Of a stretch of 35,783 nucleotides of DNA, positions 1 through 8,747 are shown piece by piece. Under the pieces are notes generated by a model, which worked only from the letters and a program-made list of their open reading frames with translations, did not search any database and had not been told where the DNA came from. The position numbers were made by a program, and so were the translations under genes. The DNA comes from CAZJOD01 sp964547525 (GTDB lineage: Bacteria; Bacillota; Clostridia; JAAYHZ01), in assembly GCA_964547525.1 (NCBI GenBank), contig CAZJOD010000016.1, positions 1 to 35,783 of the forward strand, read 5' to 3'. Each line of letters begins with the position of its first letter. Position 1 is the stretch's first letter.

Positions 1-117
1 CAAATCGCAGTTGATAAGGACGAACAATACCATCATATCGTCAACGACACGGCATTTAAAGTCCGGCGTGTTGATATTTTAGCAAAATCCAAATTGAGCA
101 GGATCACCCTCCTCTAA
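1..117 (+). CDS. 3' end of an unrecognised gene, cut by the window edge
   Basis: The first reading frame is open from base 1 to a TAA at 115-117, giving 38 residues that end in SKLSRITLL. The composition is protein-like, rich in charged residues (VDKDEQYHH, FKVRRVD). The frame closes 26 bases before the convergent stop codon of the minus-strand amidohydrolase gene. I do not recognise the family from so short a tail and assign no function. It could also be a chance open frame, because 38 codons without a stop is not rare. Confidence 0.4.
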   Translation, partial: QIAVDKDEQYHHIVNDTAFKVRRVDILAKSKLSRITLL

Positions 118-143
118 GCGTAGAACAAATGGAGTGTGGTTCA

Positions 144-1430
144 TTATTCTTTGTTATATACTCTCAATGCAGAATTTCTTAACAAATATGTACCGACAAA
201 AACAGCTTCGTCCAAATCAAGATAACCACCTTGCACCAATTCGGACAGAGCGACAGCCATCGCTCTTCTTGCTATTTTTAAGTGACCATATGTGTTTTCA
301 GGAATTGAGTAATCGCCCCCGAACCCCATAATTTTTGTAACAGGTGCAGCTGTTAATGCCTTCTTTAAAAAATCAGAAGCCGAATATGGATCGACAATCC
401 ATGACCATGACATATCCGCATATAAATTTTGTACTTGTTTTATTGCCATTACCAATTCATCTTGATATGGATATGCTATGTGCATAGCTATAAATTTGCA
501 TTCAGGATGAGCTAAGGCAATTTTAGTTAAATCCCTTACATTATTTTTTATAGCATCAAAGTTTACAAAGTTTGCTGCTGAGTAAATACCTGTATGAAAC
601 TTCAAAGGAAGCTTGTACTCACTTGCCTTTTGTACAATGTAATAAAAAAGATAATCCACTAATGGCCGCATTTCACTGTAGTATGATAATTTTCCGTTTA
701 ATTGATTTTGGAAATATTCTTCTGCAGTTTTAAATGAAACCGACGGACTAAAATTCAGAGCTCCGGAGTATGCCAGAGCAATTTTTATAGAGCAGCACAT
801 TGAAGCATACTTTTCAAAGTATACATCAATTGCTCTTAACCAATCACCTAAGGTGCTTATGTCCATACATGTTTCAGCTTTAATTAGATCTTTATCCGAA
901 GGGAATATAAAGCCGTCTGCAAAAAGATCCGGCTTCATCATTTCCGTATCTCCCCAAAACCTTACAGGAAATCTAATATTATTCTTATCCCGATCAAAGC
1001 AATTTACCATACAAAAATCTATTCCAGCTTTTTCTCTTAAAATTTGTCGGTAAAATCCAGGTTGTATCATTTTCTCAATTTTCGATGAAAGTTCTTTCAT
1101 TGAATCTATATTTATACTGTCAACACCATATATATCTTTAATAGCTATTACAGGCGCTTGTATGTATGCTGAGTTTTTCGATATATTAAAATACTTAGAA
1201 AATATCTCCCATTTTCTTTCATGCCCGGAGTTTTGCGAAAATAACTCTTTTGATTCACTTTCAGACATTCTTGCCATTCTAAGAGCGGTTACTCCATAAT
1301 GGTAAAATTGTCCCGTCCAATCACCCTTGTTTTCCAATCTCCATGATTCGTCCCATAAATGCTCATGAGTATTTATGACTTTTACTTGTGAAATTCTATC
1401 ATGTATATAGCTCAAATTATTTGGTTTCAT
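144..1430 (-). CDS. Amidohydrolase-superfamily protein (metal-dependent TIM barrel)
   Basis: This is a predicted cytoplasmic metal-dependent hydrolase, isomerase or decarboxylase of the amidohydrolase-2/uronate-isomerase-like group. From the chosen start, the HxH metal motif is residues 22-24 (INTHEHLWDE). The later metal and active-site segments are FHTGIY, AMHIAYPYQDE and GFGGDYS, whose Asp is the usual last ligand. The frame extends upstream to 1574, but the ATG at 1430 has AAGGAG ten bases before it and starts where the family homology begins, so I chose it; the protein is then 428 residues. A conserved intergenic motif at 1614-1640 is shared with genes of the carbohydrate locus, which suggests a role in sugar-acid metabolism. 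Family membership is clear; the substrate is not visible. No signal peptide is seen. Confidence 0.75.
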   Translation of the reverse strand: MKPNNLSYIHDRISQVKVINTHEHLWDESWRLENKGDWTGQFYHYGVTALRMARMSESESKELFSQNSGHERKWEIFSKYFNISKNSAYIQAPVIAIKDIYGVDSINIDSMKELSSKIEKMIQPGFYRQILREKAGIDFCMVNCFDRDKNNIRFPVRFWGDTEMMKPDLFADGFIFPSDKDLIKAETCMDISTLGDWLRAIDVYFEKYASMCCSIKIALAYSGALNFSPSVSFKTAEEYFQNQLNGKLSYYSEMRPLVDYLFYYIVQKASEYKLPLKFHTGIYSAANFVNFDAIKNNVRDLTKIALAHPECKFIAMHIAYPYQDELVMAIKQVQNLYADMSWSWIVDPYSASDFLKKALTAAPVTKIMGFGGDYSIPENTYGHLKIARRAMAVALSELVQGGYLDLDEAVFVGTYLLRNSALRVYNKE

Positions 1431-1613
1431 GTTACTTATTCTCCTTAGTTTCCGGCTATTGCTCTCTTCTTCTTTCACAAATCCATGTACCAAAACCACA
1501 CAGATCAAATTTTTTAACTTACCCGGTAATGCCAGCGATTTAGTCTTTATTCTCATTTTACTTTGTATTTCCACATTTTACAATAATAATGCAGAATTTA
1601 TCCACGTTATTAG

Positions 1614-1640
1614 GGACATTTCTCATCTAATTATCTTTGG
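1614..1640 (-). promoter_or_regulatory. Conserved intergenic motif, copy 1 (upstream of amidohydrolase)
   Basis: On the plus strand this site reads GGACATTTC followed by TCATCTAATTATCTTTGG. It aligns without gaps over 25 bases to copies at 8711, 17436 and 18777, and shares an exact 18-base run, TCTCATCTAATTATCTTT, with the 18777 copy. It lies about 184 bases before the amidohydrolase start in the same orientation relative to the gene as the other copies. The similarity to copy 2 continues another ~15 bases toward the gene (TAATA..GTGGATAA against TAATAGCATGAATAA). I infer an operator or activator site; no binding protein is identified. Confidence 0.55.
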
Positions 1641-1726
1641 AAGCGCACAACATCATTCTTTTTAGATTATACTAAAATAAACAAATAGACTAAAAATACT
1701 TCTAATTTATTGACATATGACTTACT

Positions 1727-1972
1727 TTATACAAAATTAATCGGATTGTAATTAAAATCTAGTTGATAAACATCCCTCATTATAAAAGGTGTACCTTTCA
1801 TGCATCCGCTATTTAACGGCTTTACAACACTATAAAACTCTCCTGCTTCCCACCTTGGGAATGCCGTAGAGCCATTGTAGTAAGCACTCCACATTGTATC
1901 AATATTAAAATTTAAATTTGGCGTATATTCTATAAAATGATACAATCCAAACCCCTCATAACTTTTAGCGAT
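1727..1972 (-). pseudogene. C-terminal fragment of an unrecognised protein
   Basis: An open stretch reads on the minus strand from just after a TGA at 1973-1975 to a TAA at 1727-1729. It includes segments such as SYEGFGLYHFIEYTPN and FPRWEAGEFYSVVKPL. Composition is protein-like and rich in aromatics, but no good start exists: there is a TTG at 1945 without a clear ribosome binding site, and protein-like residues continue upstream of it to the TGA. It therefore looks like the 3' remnant of a longer gene. Just upstream the 9-mer GATTCAAGG occurs twice (1970-1978 and 1980-1988). Its place beside a sugar-degradation locus fits a decayed enzyme gene, but I do not recognise the family. Confidence 0.35.
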
Positions 1973-2361
1973 TCAAGGTGATTCAAGGCTTTTTCCATAA
2001 AGTGATATTGAAAACGACCGAAATAATAACTATAATATCATATGATAATATGTTATGTATTCAAGTAGATTATATGGCACCCCAAAAAAAGTTTTTATGG
2101 AACAGATAAGAAAGTTGGCAAGAAATATAGCTATATCCGCAGCTTATACAACCAATTAGGGCGTGAGTAAAAGTATCAAAAACTAAATGTAACGCTTGAA
2201 CAATACTTAGCTCAATGTTAAACATAAAAATGTGTATAAATGATGGGATTCTGCTCAAACCCTGTCAAGAGATTTAATAGTTTAAAATGCTGAGGTTTTG
2301 ACATATATATTTTCTATTATGAGCAATTACATAAATTATCTAGGTTCTAGGGGGACATGAA
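1973..2361. other. 389-base stretch without a confident gene
   Basis: Stops occur in all frames and no supported CDS is present. A short plus-strand segment around 2090-2170 (frame reading FYGTDKKVGKKYSYIRSLYN, then a stop) is protein-like and could be a scrap of an old gene, but it has no start and no recognisable family. The region should hold the promoter of the radical SAM operon. A TTGACA at 2298-2303 and a TATTAT at 2315-2320 are present but only 11 bases apart, so they do not form a standard promoter pair. Confidence 0.4.
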
Positions 2362-3264
2362 TTGAAACTGAGACATTTTATTGATTTATCTGTTTTCGGA
2401 TTAAAAACAATTTTTCTAAGGTATAAAAAACCAATACTGGGTACAATCATACTTACCGACTACTGCAATCTAAAATGCAGTCACTGTGCTGTAAACAACA
2501 TTAACAAGGTAATATACCCATATGAGGATATTAAAAGAGAGCTGCAGGCCTTCTATAAGGAAGGCATCAGAATATTGTTTTTCTGCGGTGGAGAAACACT
2601 ACTTTGGAAGGATGGAAATAAAGATATAAGGCACCTCATAAGAGAAGCCGGGGATATGGGCTTTTTTCTTATAAACATAGTGACAAACGGAACCATTTAC
2701 CTTGATATACCTGAGGCCGATGTTATTTTCCTGAGCATTGACGGCATGAAAGAGACGCACAATGCTATCCGAGGGGATACCTTTGACACAATCATGCATA
2801 ATGTAAAGACAGCCAATGGTTCCAACATATGCGTTTATATGGCCGTAAACAACATGAATTATTTGGAAATCCCGCAAGTCTGTGCTATGGTAAGGGAAAA
2901 TCCCAATATCAAATCCATATCTTTTAATTTCCACACGCCTTATGAGGGTACCGGGCGGTTATCCCTGACATCCGCACAAAAGACGCAGGCTGTAGATACC
3001 ATCAGACAGCTGATAAAGCAAGGATATCCCATATTCAACCTGTATACCTCGCTGGAGCATTTCCTAAGGAATGATTGGAGTAGACCTTGCTATCAATGTA
3101 TTGTATCGGAAAACAACAGGAGATACATATGCGGACGCTGCAGTGAGATAGATGGACTATGCCATGAGTGCGGATATTTGTTTGCTGTTGAATTCTCACT
3201 CCTGTTTAAAGGCAATATAAAAATTATTTTTGAGATGCTTAAGACGTACATGAAATTTGTTTAA
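2362..3264 (+). CDS. Radical SAM protein with C-terminal cysteine cluster
   Basis: This is a predicted iron-sulfur enzyme that cleaves S-adenosylmethionine to start radical chemistry; its substrate is unknown. The CxxxCxxC motif that binds the catalytic 4Fe-4S cluster is C35, C39 and C42 (CNLKCSHC), followed by the GGETLL segment typical of the fold. The C-terminal third carries CYQC, CGRC and CHEC, six cysteines spaced 2-10-2-6-2. This resembles the auxiliary-cluster region of SPASM/Twitch-type radical SAM enzymes, though it is not a textbook SPASM pattern. The start is TTG at 2362 behind AGGGGGA; the nearby ATG at 2357 hits a stop after one further codon. The protein has 300 residues. The next gene, also radical SAM, follows 56 bases later and is probably co-transcribed. 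Confidence 0.8.
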   Translation: MKLRHFIDLSVFGLKTIFLRYKKPILGTIILTDYCNLKCSHCAVNNINKVIYPYEDIKRELQAFYKEGIRILFFCGGETLLWKDGNKDIRHLIREAGDMGFFLINIVTNGTIYLDIPEADVIFLSIDGMKETHNAIRGDTFDTIMHNVKTANGSNICVYMAVNNMNYLEIPQVCAMVRENPNIKSISFNFHTPYEGTGRLSLTSAQKTQAVDTIRQLIKQGYPIFNLYTSLEHFLRNDWSRPCYQCIVSENNRRYICGRCSEIDGLCHECGYLFAVEFSLLFKGNIKIIFEMLKTYMKFV

Positions 3265-3320
3265 TGAAGTATCTTTTTGTTCTTAAGTTTATATTTACAA
3301 TATTTATTTTGGGGGATTTT

Positions 3321-4571
3321 ATGCTGACTAATTTATTAAGAATAATATTGAGCAGGTCTTTTAAGCCGTTTGTGTTTGAAGGCGGTGTTGAACATGATAT
3401 AGACTATAATGTTGAGAATCCGGGGATATATGTACATATACCCTTTTGCAAGACCATCTGCTCCTTTTGTCCGTATAACAAGGAAACCTATAAGGATGGA
3501 ACAGCAAAGAGATATATTAATGCATTGATTAAGGAAATTCGACAAAGTAGAGCAAACGCTTCGGGAGATTTGAAAGAGGTTTACAGCATTTACTTCGGAG
3601 GCGGAAGTCCTGCTTTGCTGGTAGAGTATCTTGGATTGATTATTTTAGAAATCAAGAACATGTATAAAATAAAGGGGAGTATAGGTGTTGAGTTGCATCC
3701 GAGAGACATTACCGAAAGCACGGTGAGCAAACTTAGGGAATATGGTGTGGACATGGTTAGTATAGGTATTCAGTCATTTCAGAGAAAATGTCTTATGGTT
3801 CTTGGGAGAGAAGAAACCGATATGAAAACTCGGTTTAATATGCTGAAAAATGCCGGATTCAAGGCAATTGACGTGGATCTGATATTTGGAATACCCGGTC
3901 AAAACATCGAGGACTTGAAAAAAGATTTCATAACCGCCGTAAAGTATGGAGCGACTCAAATTTCTACCTACCCTTTCATCGACTTCTCCTATGCCAACAA
4001 TCTCCATAAACCCCTAGGTCGCCGAGAAAAGAGAGAAATGCTGAAGGGTCTCCTGGAGGTCAGCAGTGATATGGGCTATGTAAGAACTTCCGTATGGACT
4101 TTTGCGAAAACCGGTACGCCCAAATACTCGTCGGTGACCAGGGAAAATTTTATAGGCTTTGGACCGAGTGCCACTACTCTACTTAAAAAGGTATTCAAAA
4201 TAAACACCTTCTCGGTGGAGGAATATATAAAGTGTGTTCATGAGGGAAAAAGCCTTACAGCCCTTTCGTTGGAATTTACCGAAAGAACACGGGCTCTATA
4301 TTGGCTGTTTTGGAGTTCATACTGCTTGGATATTAATAATGACAGCTTCCGTTCACTCTTCGGAAAAGATGTTGAAGACCTGTTCGGGTTGGAGCTGCTT
4401 GCGGCATCAAAGTTAGGCTATCTCTCTAAAACCCGCAGCGGCTACACTCTCACCGAAAAGGGGGCGTACCTGTTCCATCTTATTGAGCAGGTATATACCC
4501 ATCAATATATAGACAAAACATGGAGCATAGCAGGTAAACACCCATGGCCCGAAAAGATAGTGTTGTATTGA
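3321..4571 (+). CDS. HemW/HemN-like radical SAM protein
   Basis: This protein belongs to the coproporphyrinogen-oxidase-like radical SAM family (HemW/HemN/HutW relatives). From the chosen start the motif is YVHIPFCKTICSFC, with cysteines 43, 47 and 50. It is followed by YFGGGSPALL, GIQSFQ, DLIFGIPGQ and GFGPSA, all standard family segments, and then a winged-helix-like C-terminal domain. I place the start at ATG 3321 behind TTTGGGGGA, not at ATG 3264, which overlaps the previous stop and has no ribosome binding site. The protein has 416 residues. The family includes a heme chaperone (HemW), heme-degrading enzymes and methyltransferases, so membership does not define the substrate. Pairing with another radical SAM gene argues against the usual hemW setting and suggests a dedicated two-enzyme pathway. 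Confidence 0.8.
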   Translation: MLTNLLRIILSRSFKPFVFEGGVEHDIDYNVENPGIYVHIPFCKTICSFCPYNKETYKDGTAKRYINALIKEIRQSRANASGDLKEVYSIYFGGGSPALLVEYLGLIILEIKNMYKIKGSIGVELHPRDITESTVSKLREYGVDMVSIGIQSFQRKCLMVLGREETDMKTRFNMLKNAGFKAIDVDLIFGIPGQNIEDLKKDFITAVKYGATQISTYPFIDFSYANNLHKPLGRREKREMLKGLLEVSSDMGYVRTSVWTFAKTGTPKYSSVTRENFIGFGPSATTLLKKVFKINTFSVEEYIKCVHEGKSLTALSLEFTERTRALYWLFWSSYCLDINNDSFRSLFGKDVEDLFGLELLAASKLGYLSKTRSGYTLTEKGAYLFHLIEQVYTHQYIDKTWSIAGKHPWPEKIVLY

Positions 4572-4751
4572 TCCAAACAAATAATTGGGGACATATCTCA
4601 AAAACAAGTCTCTTATACATATCTTGCTATATCATTTATAAAACAAATAAATCATTCAGCAAAAATAAAAAAAAGAAGACAATTGCATTTTTTTGGTGCT
4701 TTGGTACAACAGCCTTCATTTTTATAAATATTTAATATAAGTAAATTTTTT

Positions 4752-5213
4752 TTATTCTGCGGTTTTTTTACCGAGCTCATTTGTTGATTGAAAGTCTACT
4801 TGACTTTTTACAGCTTGTGTGGCCTCTGTAAACACCCTGTTTATATCAACATTGTCACCTGTATGCTTTTTAATAGTGAATTTACACCCAAACAACAACG
4901 CAACCACTAAACTTATTATTATGACCGGTAAAACCGGCAATGTAAATAATATAAACAGTCCGCATAACAATGCCGATATGTTGATGACCGGTGTTCCGTT
5001 ACTTTCAACTATAACTTTGGTTTTATACGCTTTTTTCATAAACTCATTGAATTTCGATTTCTTTTGCGTATAGTTAGGCTTGCTATGAGTTCTTTCAAAG
5101 TCAACCATTGCATCCACAAAATTACCACTGTTTCGTTCTAAAAACATCTTTGCTTCTTCATAACTGCAGTTCGTTCTTTTCCTAAATTGATCAATCATTT
5201 CCATTGTTATCAT
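4752..5213 (-). CDS. Small membrane protein with UBA-like N-terminus (DUF4342 type)
   Basis: This 153-residue protein has three parts. Residues 1-40 form a UBA/CUE-like three-helix segment (MIDQFRKRTNCSYEEAKMFLE, the pattern also seen in EF-Ts N-termini). A basic linker follows, and then a DUF4342-like domain in which a short beta region (VIVESNGTPVINIS) precedes one long hydrophobic stretch at about residues 82-108 (the run from CGLFILFTLPVLPVII). The start is supported by GAGGTG eight bases before ATG 5213. It lies convergent to the radical SAM operon and separate from the lyase gene behind it. The function is unknown. The architecture suggests a membrane-anchored adaptor with a protein-binding helical bundle, which is inference. 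Confidence 0.65.
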   Translation of the reverse strand: MITMEMIDQFRKRTNCSYEEAKMFLERNSGNFVDAMVDFERTHSKPNYTQKKSKFNEFMKKAYKTKVIVESNGTPVINISALLCGLFILFTLPVLPVIIISLVVALLFGCKFTIKKHTGDNVDINRVFTEATQAVKSQVDFQSTNELGKKTAE

Positions 5214-5368
5214 TTTTACAACACCTCTTTGTTAATTTTTATACTCTTATCATACCGAACAAGAATTAATTTACAATAAGATGAGAATTAGAAATTGATT
5301 AAAGATTATGATAACTTTGAGAAAGCAATTTACCATACAACTAACTTTTGTATATATTAAGATCGAAC

Positions 5369-8300
5369 TTAACCAAATGTCAGCGTTGTTAATTTAGGTA
5401 TCTTTACATATGCACCCTCATGAATGGCAAGAATCTGTAACTTGTCACCTACGGAAGGCATTTTCTTAAAAGGTGACGAAAATTCCACACGGTAAAGACT
5501 CGAATCAATCCTATGGCGCTTTAGTATGGTATTCATCTCCCCGGTACAACTTGAAATGATTTGTCTGCCATCATAAAAATCGTTAAAATAATATGTTTTT
5601 CCAAATTCACTTACCGTCAGAATGTTCTTTTCATCCAAAACCTCTTTTACAATAATTGTTCCGCATGAAAGGTTCGGATATTTGGGATAAACCCGCACCT
5701 GTTGTTTGTCTATTAATTCGACTTTCTTTATCTGAAAACCGTTTCTTTTAATTGTTCCTGTCTCTGTCAAAACGATACGACCTTCGTCTTCATTTGACAA
5801 TTCACCTGTTATTATGTCAATGTCAAACCGGCTTTCTGCAATTTCCACCTTTAATACTTTTGCAACAGTATCTTGCCTGCATAAAAACTCTTTCCCATTG
5901 ATGCAAAGTCTTTCTGCCGATAAAGCATAACCTCTTGTTAACATCCCTTCCGCCTCTTCCAAGAACAGGTGTTCGGCATGTACTTCCACTTGATGATTCC
6001 CAATGCTATATCGTCTGATTTTATCCGACAACTCTCCCATATAATAATGGTTGCAATTTATCATCTCAATCTTAACAGCATAAGCAGTCTTATCGTCTTC
6101 ATGGTCTTGCGGGTATATGTTTTTAAAACCGATAATCTTTCCATTGTTTTCATAAGGTTCCAATAACGATAAAAAGACACTGCTGTTCTCCTCGTCCTGC
6201 TCAAATCGATTTCTTTTTATTATGAAAGGATCCAATTCGCTTTGCATATAAAGCCCTAATGCTTCTCCTTTGGCTTTGATGAATTCACCCGCTTGGTTTG
6301 AAGGATACATAACCCTAAGACCTGTTCCCATCGAGTCACCTGTTTCAAAAAAAGCTTCCATGCTTCCGGAAACGTTAGCTGACATTACATCTTTTAACCA
6401 TCCATAACCCGGACGGGACCCGAATTCAACCTCTTCCCCTGCCAGAGTGCCTTTTGATTGTTTTATCCATTGTACGGGTTTCTCAGTAATAATCTTAACA
6501 TCACCGTTTTTTCCCCGAGGTCCGCTCCATTTATAATCATGTAATTTTCCGCCTTTTACTCTGAAAAGGTCCAAAACATACCATTCACCGTTTCTGCCAT
6601 GACCTGAAAAGATTGCCCGTCTATAAAGCGGTATATCATAAGCAGCTTCCTGAGACGCTTCTATCATATTGACATCCTTCATATCAACATAATGCATTAA
6701 AGATCCATATGAAGCTTTTTGATCCTTTTCATCCACCACCACTACAGAATGGGATGCCGCATGAGAATCCCAATCAAACCTTTTTGACGCATTATAGTTA
6801 TTTGCAGGATATCCTGTATCGGTCACCAAGCTATATCCGTATGCAAAAAGATTGATTCCGAGTTTATCATAATGTCTATGCCCGTTGGTATATGCAAAGT
6901 ACAAAACAATATGTTTTTGCCTCATAAAGGATTCATTACTTCTTAAAATTCCAAAACCACTGTCCGGATAAACATTGCTTTCAACCGTAACATTTGTCTT
7001 TTTGTCATAGTTTTTTACACTATCCAAATTTGCGAGCATTTTAAAATCATATATGGGATTCATGGTGTCCACCGTATCTGTAAAAAGAGAAGAAGTGCTT
7101 TTATCCCCGAACAACGATCTTTTTTCCGCTAATAAGGGCTGAAGTTCACGGCAAAGTAAAAATCCCGCCTCATCCGTATAGCTCCAACCGGATTTTAGTA
7201 CATCAATTTGACCTTGCGTTGCATGCGTGTCCCCAAAAACCGGTGATCTGCCGCTACAATTGATTTGTGTCCTAAGCAGCAAGTGTAAAAATGCTTGCGT
7301 TGTATCAACCGGTATATTCGCTTTTTCCAGGTATTCCCGACAACACATTATTTCTAAAGACAAGTTTGTCGAAACAATCATGTACCCGAAGGTATCTTCA
7401 CAATATTTACCTTCTATATGCATTCCGTTTGTGAATAATTCCTCTATGCCGTTTTCACCATAAAAACAATATTCCAATATCTCCTTATGTCCTAACACTG
7501 TTCCGGCAAACAACACTATTCCTCTTGTTAACATCAACATTTGTAAACCGAGGGTTGTGTTCTGACTAAAATCTAACATAGCTGCAATCATTTTTTGTTC
7601 TATGTTTTGTTGTATAGTGTCATAACAAGAATAATTTTGCTCCTTATAATATTTATTATTAAAAAACTCCACTAATTTTTGCATTTTTGGCAAGGCTTCA
7701 AAAACCAGGTCATATGACAAAAGTATGTTTTTGCAATAATAATTTTCAAAAACATAATCATCCAAATGGCTTCCTCCGTTAGTTCTGTGAGGGTGCCAAT
7801 TACCGTTTAAGTCCTGATAGATTTCCGCTAATCTGTTCAGTAACAGTATTGCTTTATGAGCATATTTTAATTCGCCTGTTATCTGATACATATAAGCTAA
7901 TAATACACATGCCGGTTGCTTCCTGAAGCCTTCACCACCCCAAAACAACTGTTTCATCATGAATCTTCTGTAAGCCGCTGTAAAATAAAAACGCTTTCCC
8001 GCTCCGACAAATCCCTTTGGAGCTTTCCAACCGTATCCGTTATCCTGAACAATAACTTTCTCCCCTGTTTCAGGGTTTTCTACAACCGCTCCGTCATACC
8101 ACCATTCTCCGCCCTTTTTGCATTGCCATCTGTATGGGTTATGCACCGAAGCAACATATGCATCATAGTTACCTCCATGTATAGGACAACCTTCATACTG
8201 CCCCGGAGAGTATGTGCCGGGATACTTATCGGGAACCATTGCATACAGTTCTTCATCGGTTAATTCAACCCAAAAATCCGCTTCTTTTTTTATATTTTTA

Positions 8301-8575
8301 TAATATTCTAAAGCATCCTTATTATTATCTATTAATAGTTTTATTTGTTTTATTTCATCTTTACTAATTATAAGGTTTCCCTGTTGCTTCTTATGATCTT
8401 GCAGTAATGAAGTCAAATCTTTCAAGGGATATTTTCGCGGCGTAACTACACTGAATTTTTGTTTATACTCCTCAAAATGAGCCAGCTCTTCCCTATCCAA
8501 TACATACCCGTCTTTAATATATTGTTTAATAAAGTCTAATTTTTCATATTGGCTGACAAGATTTTGTCTATTCAT
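5369..8575 (-). CDS. Heparinase II/III-like polysaccharide lyase
   Basis: This 1068-residue protein is predicted to eliminate uronic-acid-containing glycans. Residues ~200-490 look like the alpha/alpha toroid domain and ~540-800 like the beta-sandwich heparinase II/III domain. Recognisable stretches are NGHRHYDKLGINLFAYG (564-580) and SHAASHSVVVVDE (604-616), which contain His and Tyr candidates for catalysis. A CPIHGG segment (130-135) and QCKKGGEWW (151-159) resemble the metal knuckle found before the toroid in many relatives, but one expected cysteine is absent. I chose ATG 8575 because AGAGGTG lies just upstream; the longer frame from 8644 has no ribosome binding site. No signal peptide is present, so a cytoplasmic oligosaccharide lyase is likely. 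A conserved motif lies upstream at 8711. The exact PL family cannot be told by eye. Confidence 0.75.
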   Translation of the reverse strand: MNRQNLVSQYEKLDFIKQYIKDGYVLDREELAHFEEYKQKFSVVTPRKYPLKDLTSLLQDHKKQQGNLIISKDEIKQIKLLIDNNKDALEYYKNIKKEADFWVELTDEELYAMVPDKYPGTYSPGQYEGCPIHGGNYDAYVASVHNPYRWQCKKGGEWWYDGAVVENPETGEKVIVQDNGYGWKAPKGFVGAGKRFYFTAAYRRFMMKQLFWGGEGFRKQPACVLLAYMYQITGELKYAHKAILLLNRLAEIYQDLNGNWHPHRTNGGSHLDDYVFENYYCKNILLSYDLVFEALPKMQKLVEFFNNKYYKEQNYSCYDTIQQNIEQKMIAAMLDFSQNTTLGLQMLMLTRGIVLFAGTVLGHKEILEYCFYGENGIEELFTNGMHIEGKYCEDTFGYMIVSTNLSLEIMCCREYLEKANIPVDTTQAFLHLLLRTQINCSGRSPVFGDTHATQGQIDVLKSGWSYTDEAGFLLCRELQPLLAEKRSLFGDKSTSSLFTDTVDTMNPIYDFKMLANLDSVKNYDKKTNVTVESNVYPDSGFGILRSNESFMRQKHIVLYFAYTNGHRHYDKLGINLFAYGYSLVTDTGYPANNYNASKRFDWDSHAASHSVVVVDEKDQKASYGSLMHYVDMKDVNMIEASQEAAYDIPLYRRAIFSGHGRNGEWYVLDLFRVKGGKLHDYKWSGPRGKNGDVKIITEKPVQWIKQSKGTLAGEEVEFGSRPGYGWLKDVMSANVSGSMEAFFETGDSMGTGLRVMYPSNQAGEFIKAKGEALGLYMQSELDPFIIKRNRFEQDEENSSVFLSLLEPYENNGKIIGFKNIYPQDHEDDKTAYAVKIEMINCNHYYMGELSDKIRRYSIGNHQVEVHAEHLFLEEAEGMLTRGYALSAERLCINGKEFLCRQDTVAKVLKVEIAESRFDIDIITGELSNEDEGRIVLTETGTIKRNGFQIKKVELIDKQQVRVYPKYPNLSCGTIIVKEVLDEKNILTVSEFGKTYYFNDFYDGRQIISSCTGEMNTILKRHRIDSSLYRVEFSSPFKKMPSVGDKLQILAIHEGAYVKIPKLTTLTFG

Positions 8576-8710
8576 AATGCACCTCTTTCTAAGCGTTGCT
8601 TTGGTTTTTTCAGAATTTTCCCAGTTATCTAATTCACATAACAAGAATTTATTTTATTACATTTAGTTGTTACATTATTTGTTAGCTAACTAAGCTTATT
8701 CATGCTATTA

Positions 8711-8736
8711 GGATATATCTCATGTTATTAACTTTT
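8711..8736 (-). promoter_or_regulatory. Conserved intergenic motif, copy 2 (upstream of lyase)
   Basis: The plus strand reads GGATATATCTCATG then TTATTAACTTTT. It matches the other three copies at most positions, differing mainly at the C-to-G and T-to-A changes in the middle and in the ATTAACTTT half. It lies 135 bases before the lyase start and 12 bases from the stop codon of the next gene upstream. Similarity to copy 1 extends toward the gene. I infer a regulatory site shared by the locus. Confidence 0.5.
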
Positions 8737-8747
8737 TAATATATGGA

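Noticed and set aside
2090..2168. Plus-strand protein-like segment (KVGKKYSYIRSLYN) as a transposase relic
   Set aside because: It is too short, has no start, and I cannot name a family with confidence.
2070..2258. Minus-strand 62-residue ORF
   Set aside because: It has no ribosome binding site and no recognisable family, and the composition looks like chance coding in A+T-rich DNA.
2298..2320. TTGACA and TATTAT upstream of the radical SAM operon as a promoter
   Set aside because: The two boxes are only 11 bases apart, too close for a sigma-A promoter.
4589..4612. Fifth copy of the locus motif (GGACATATCTCA) after the radical SAM operon
   Set aside because: Only the first 12 bases match, the second half is different, and no minus-strand gene start lies just downstream.
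4667..4696. A-run and T-run pair after the radical SAM operon as a terminator
   Set aside because: The stem would be nearly pure A-T with no G-C core, so it is not a convincing intrinsic terminator.
5274..5292. Plus-strand AATAAGATGAGAATTAG as a motif copy
   Set aside because: It matches only part of the motif, in the opposite orientation to the nearby gene.
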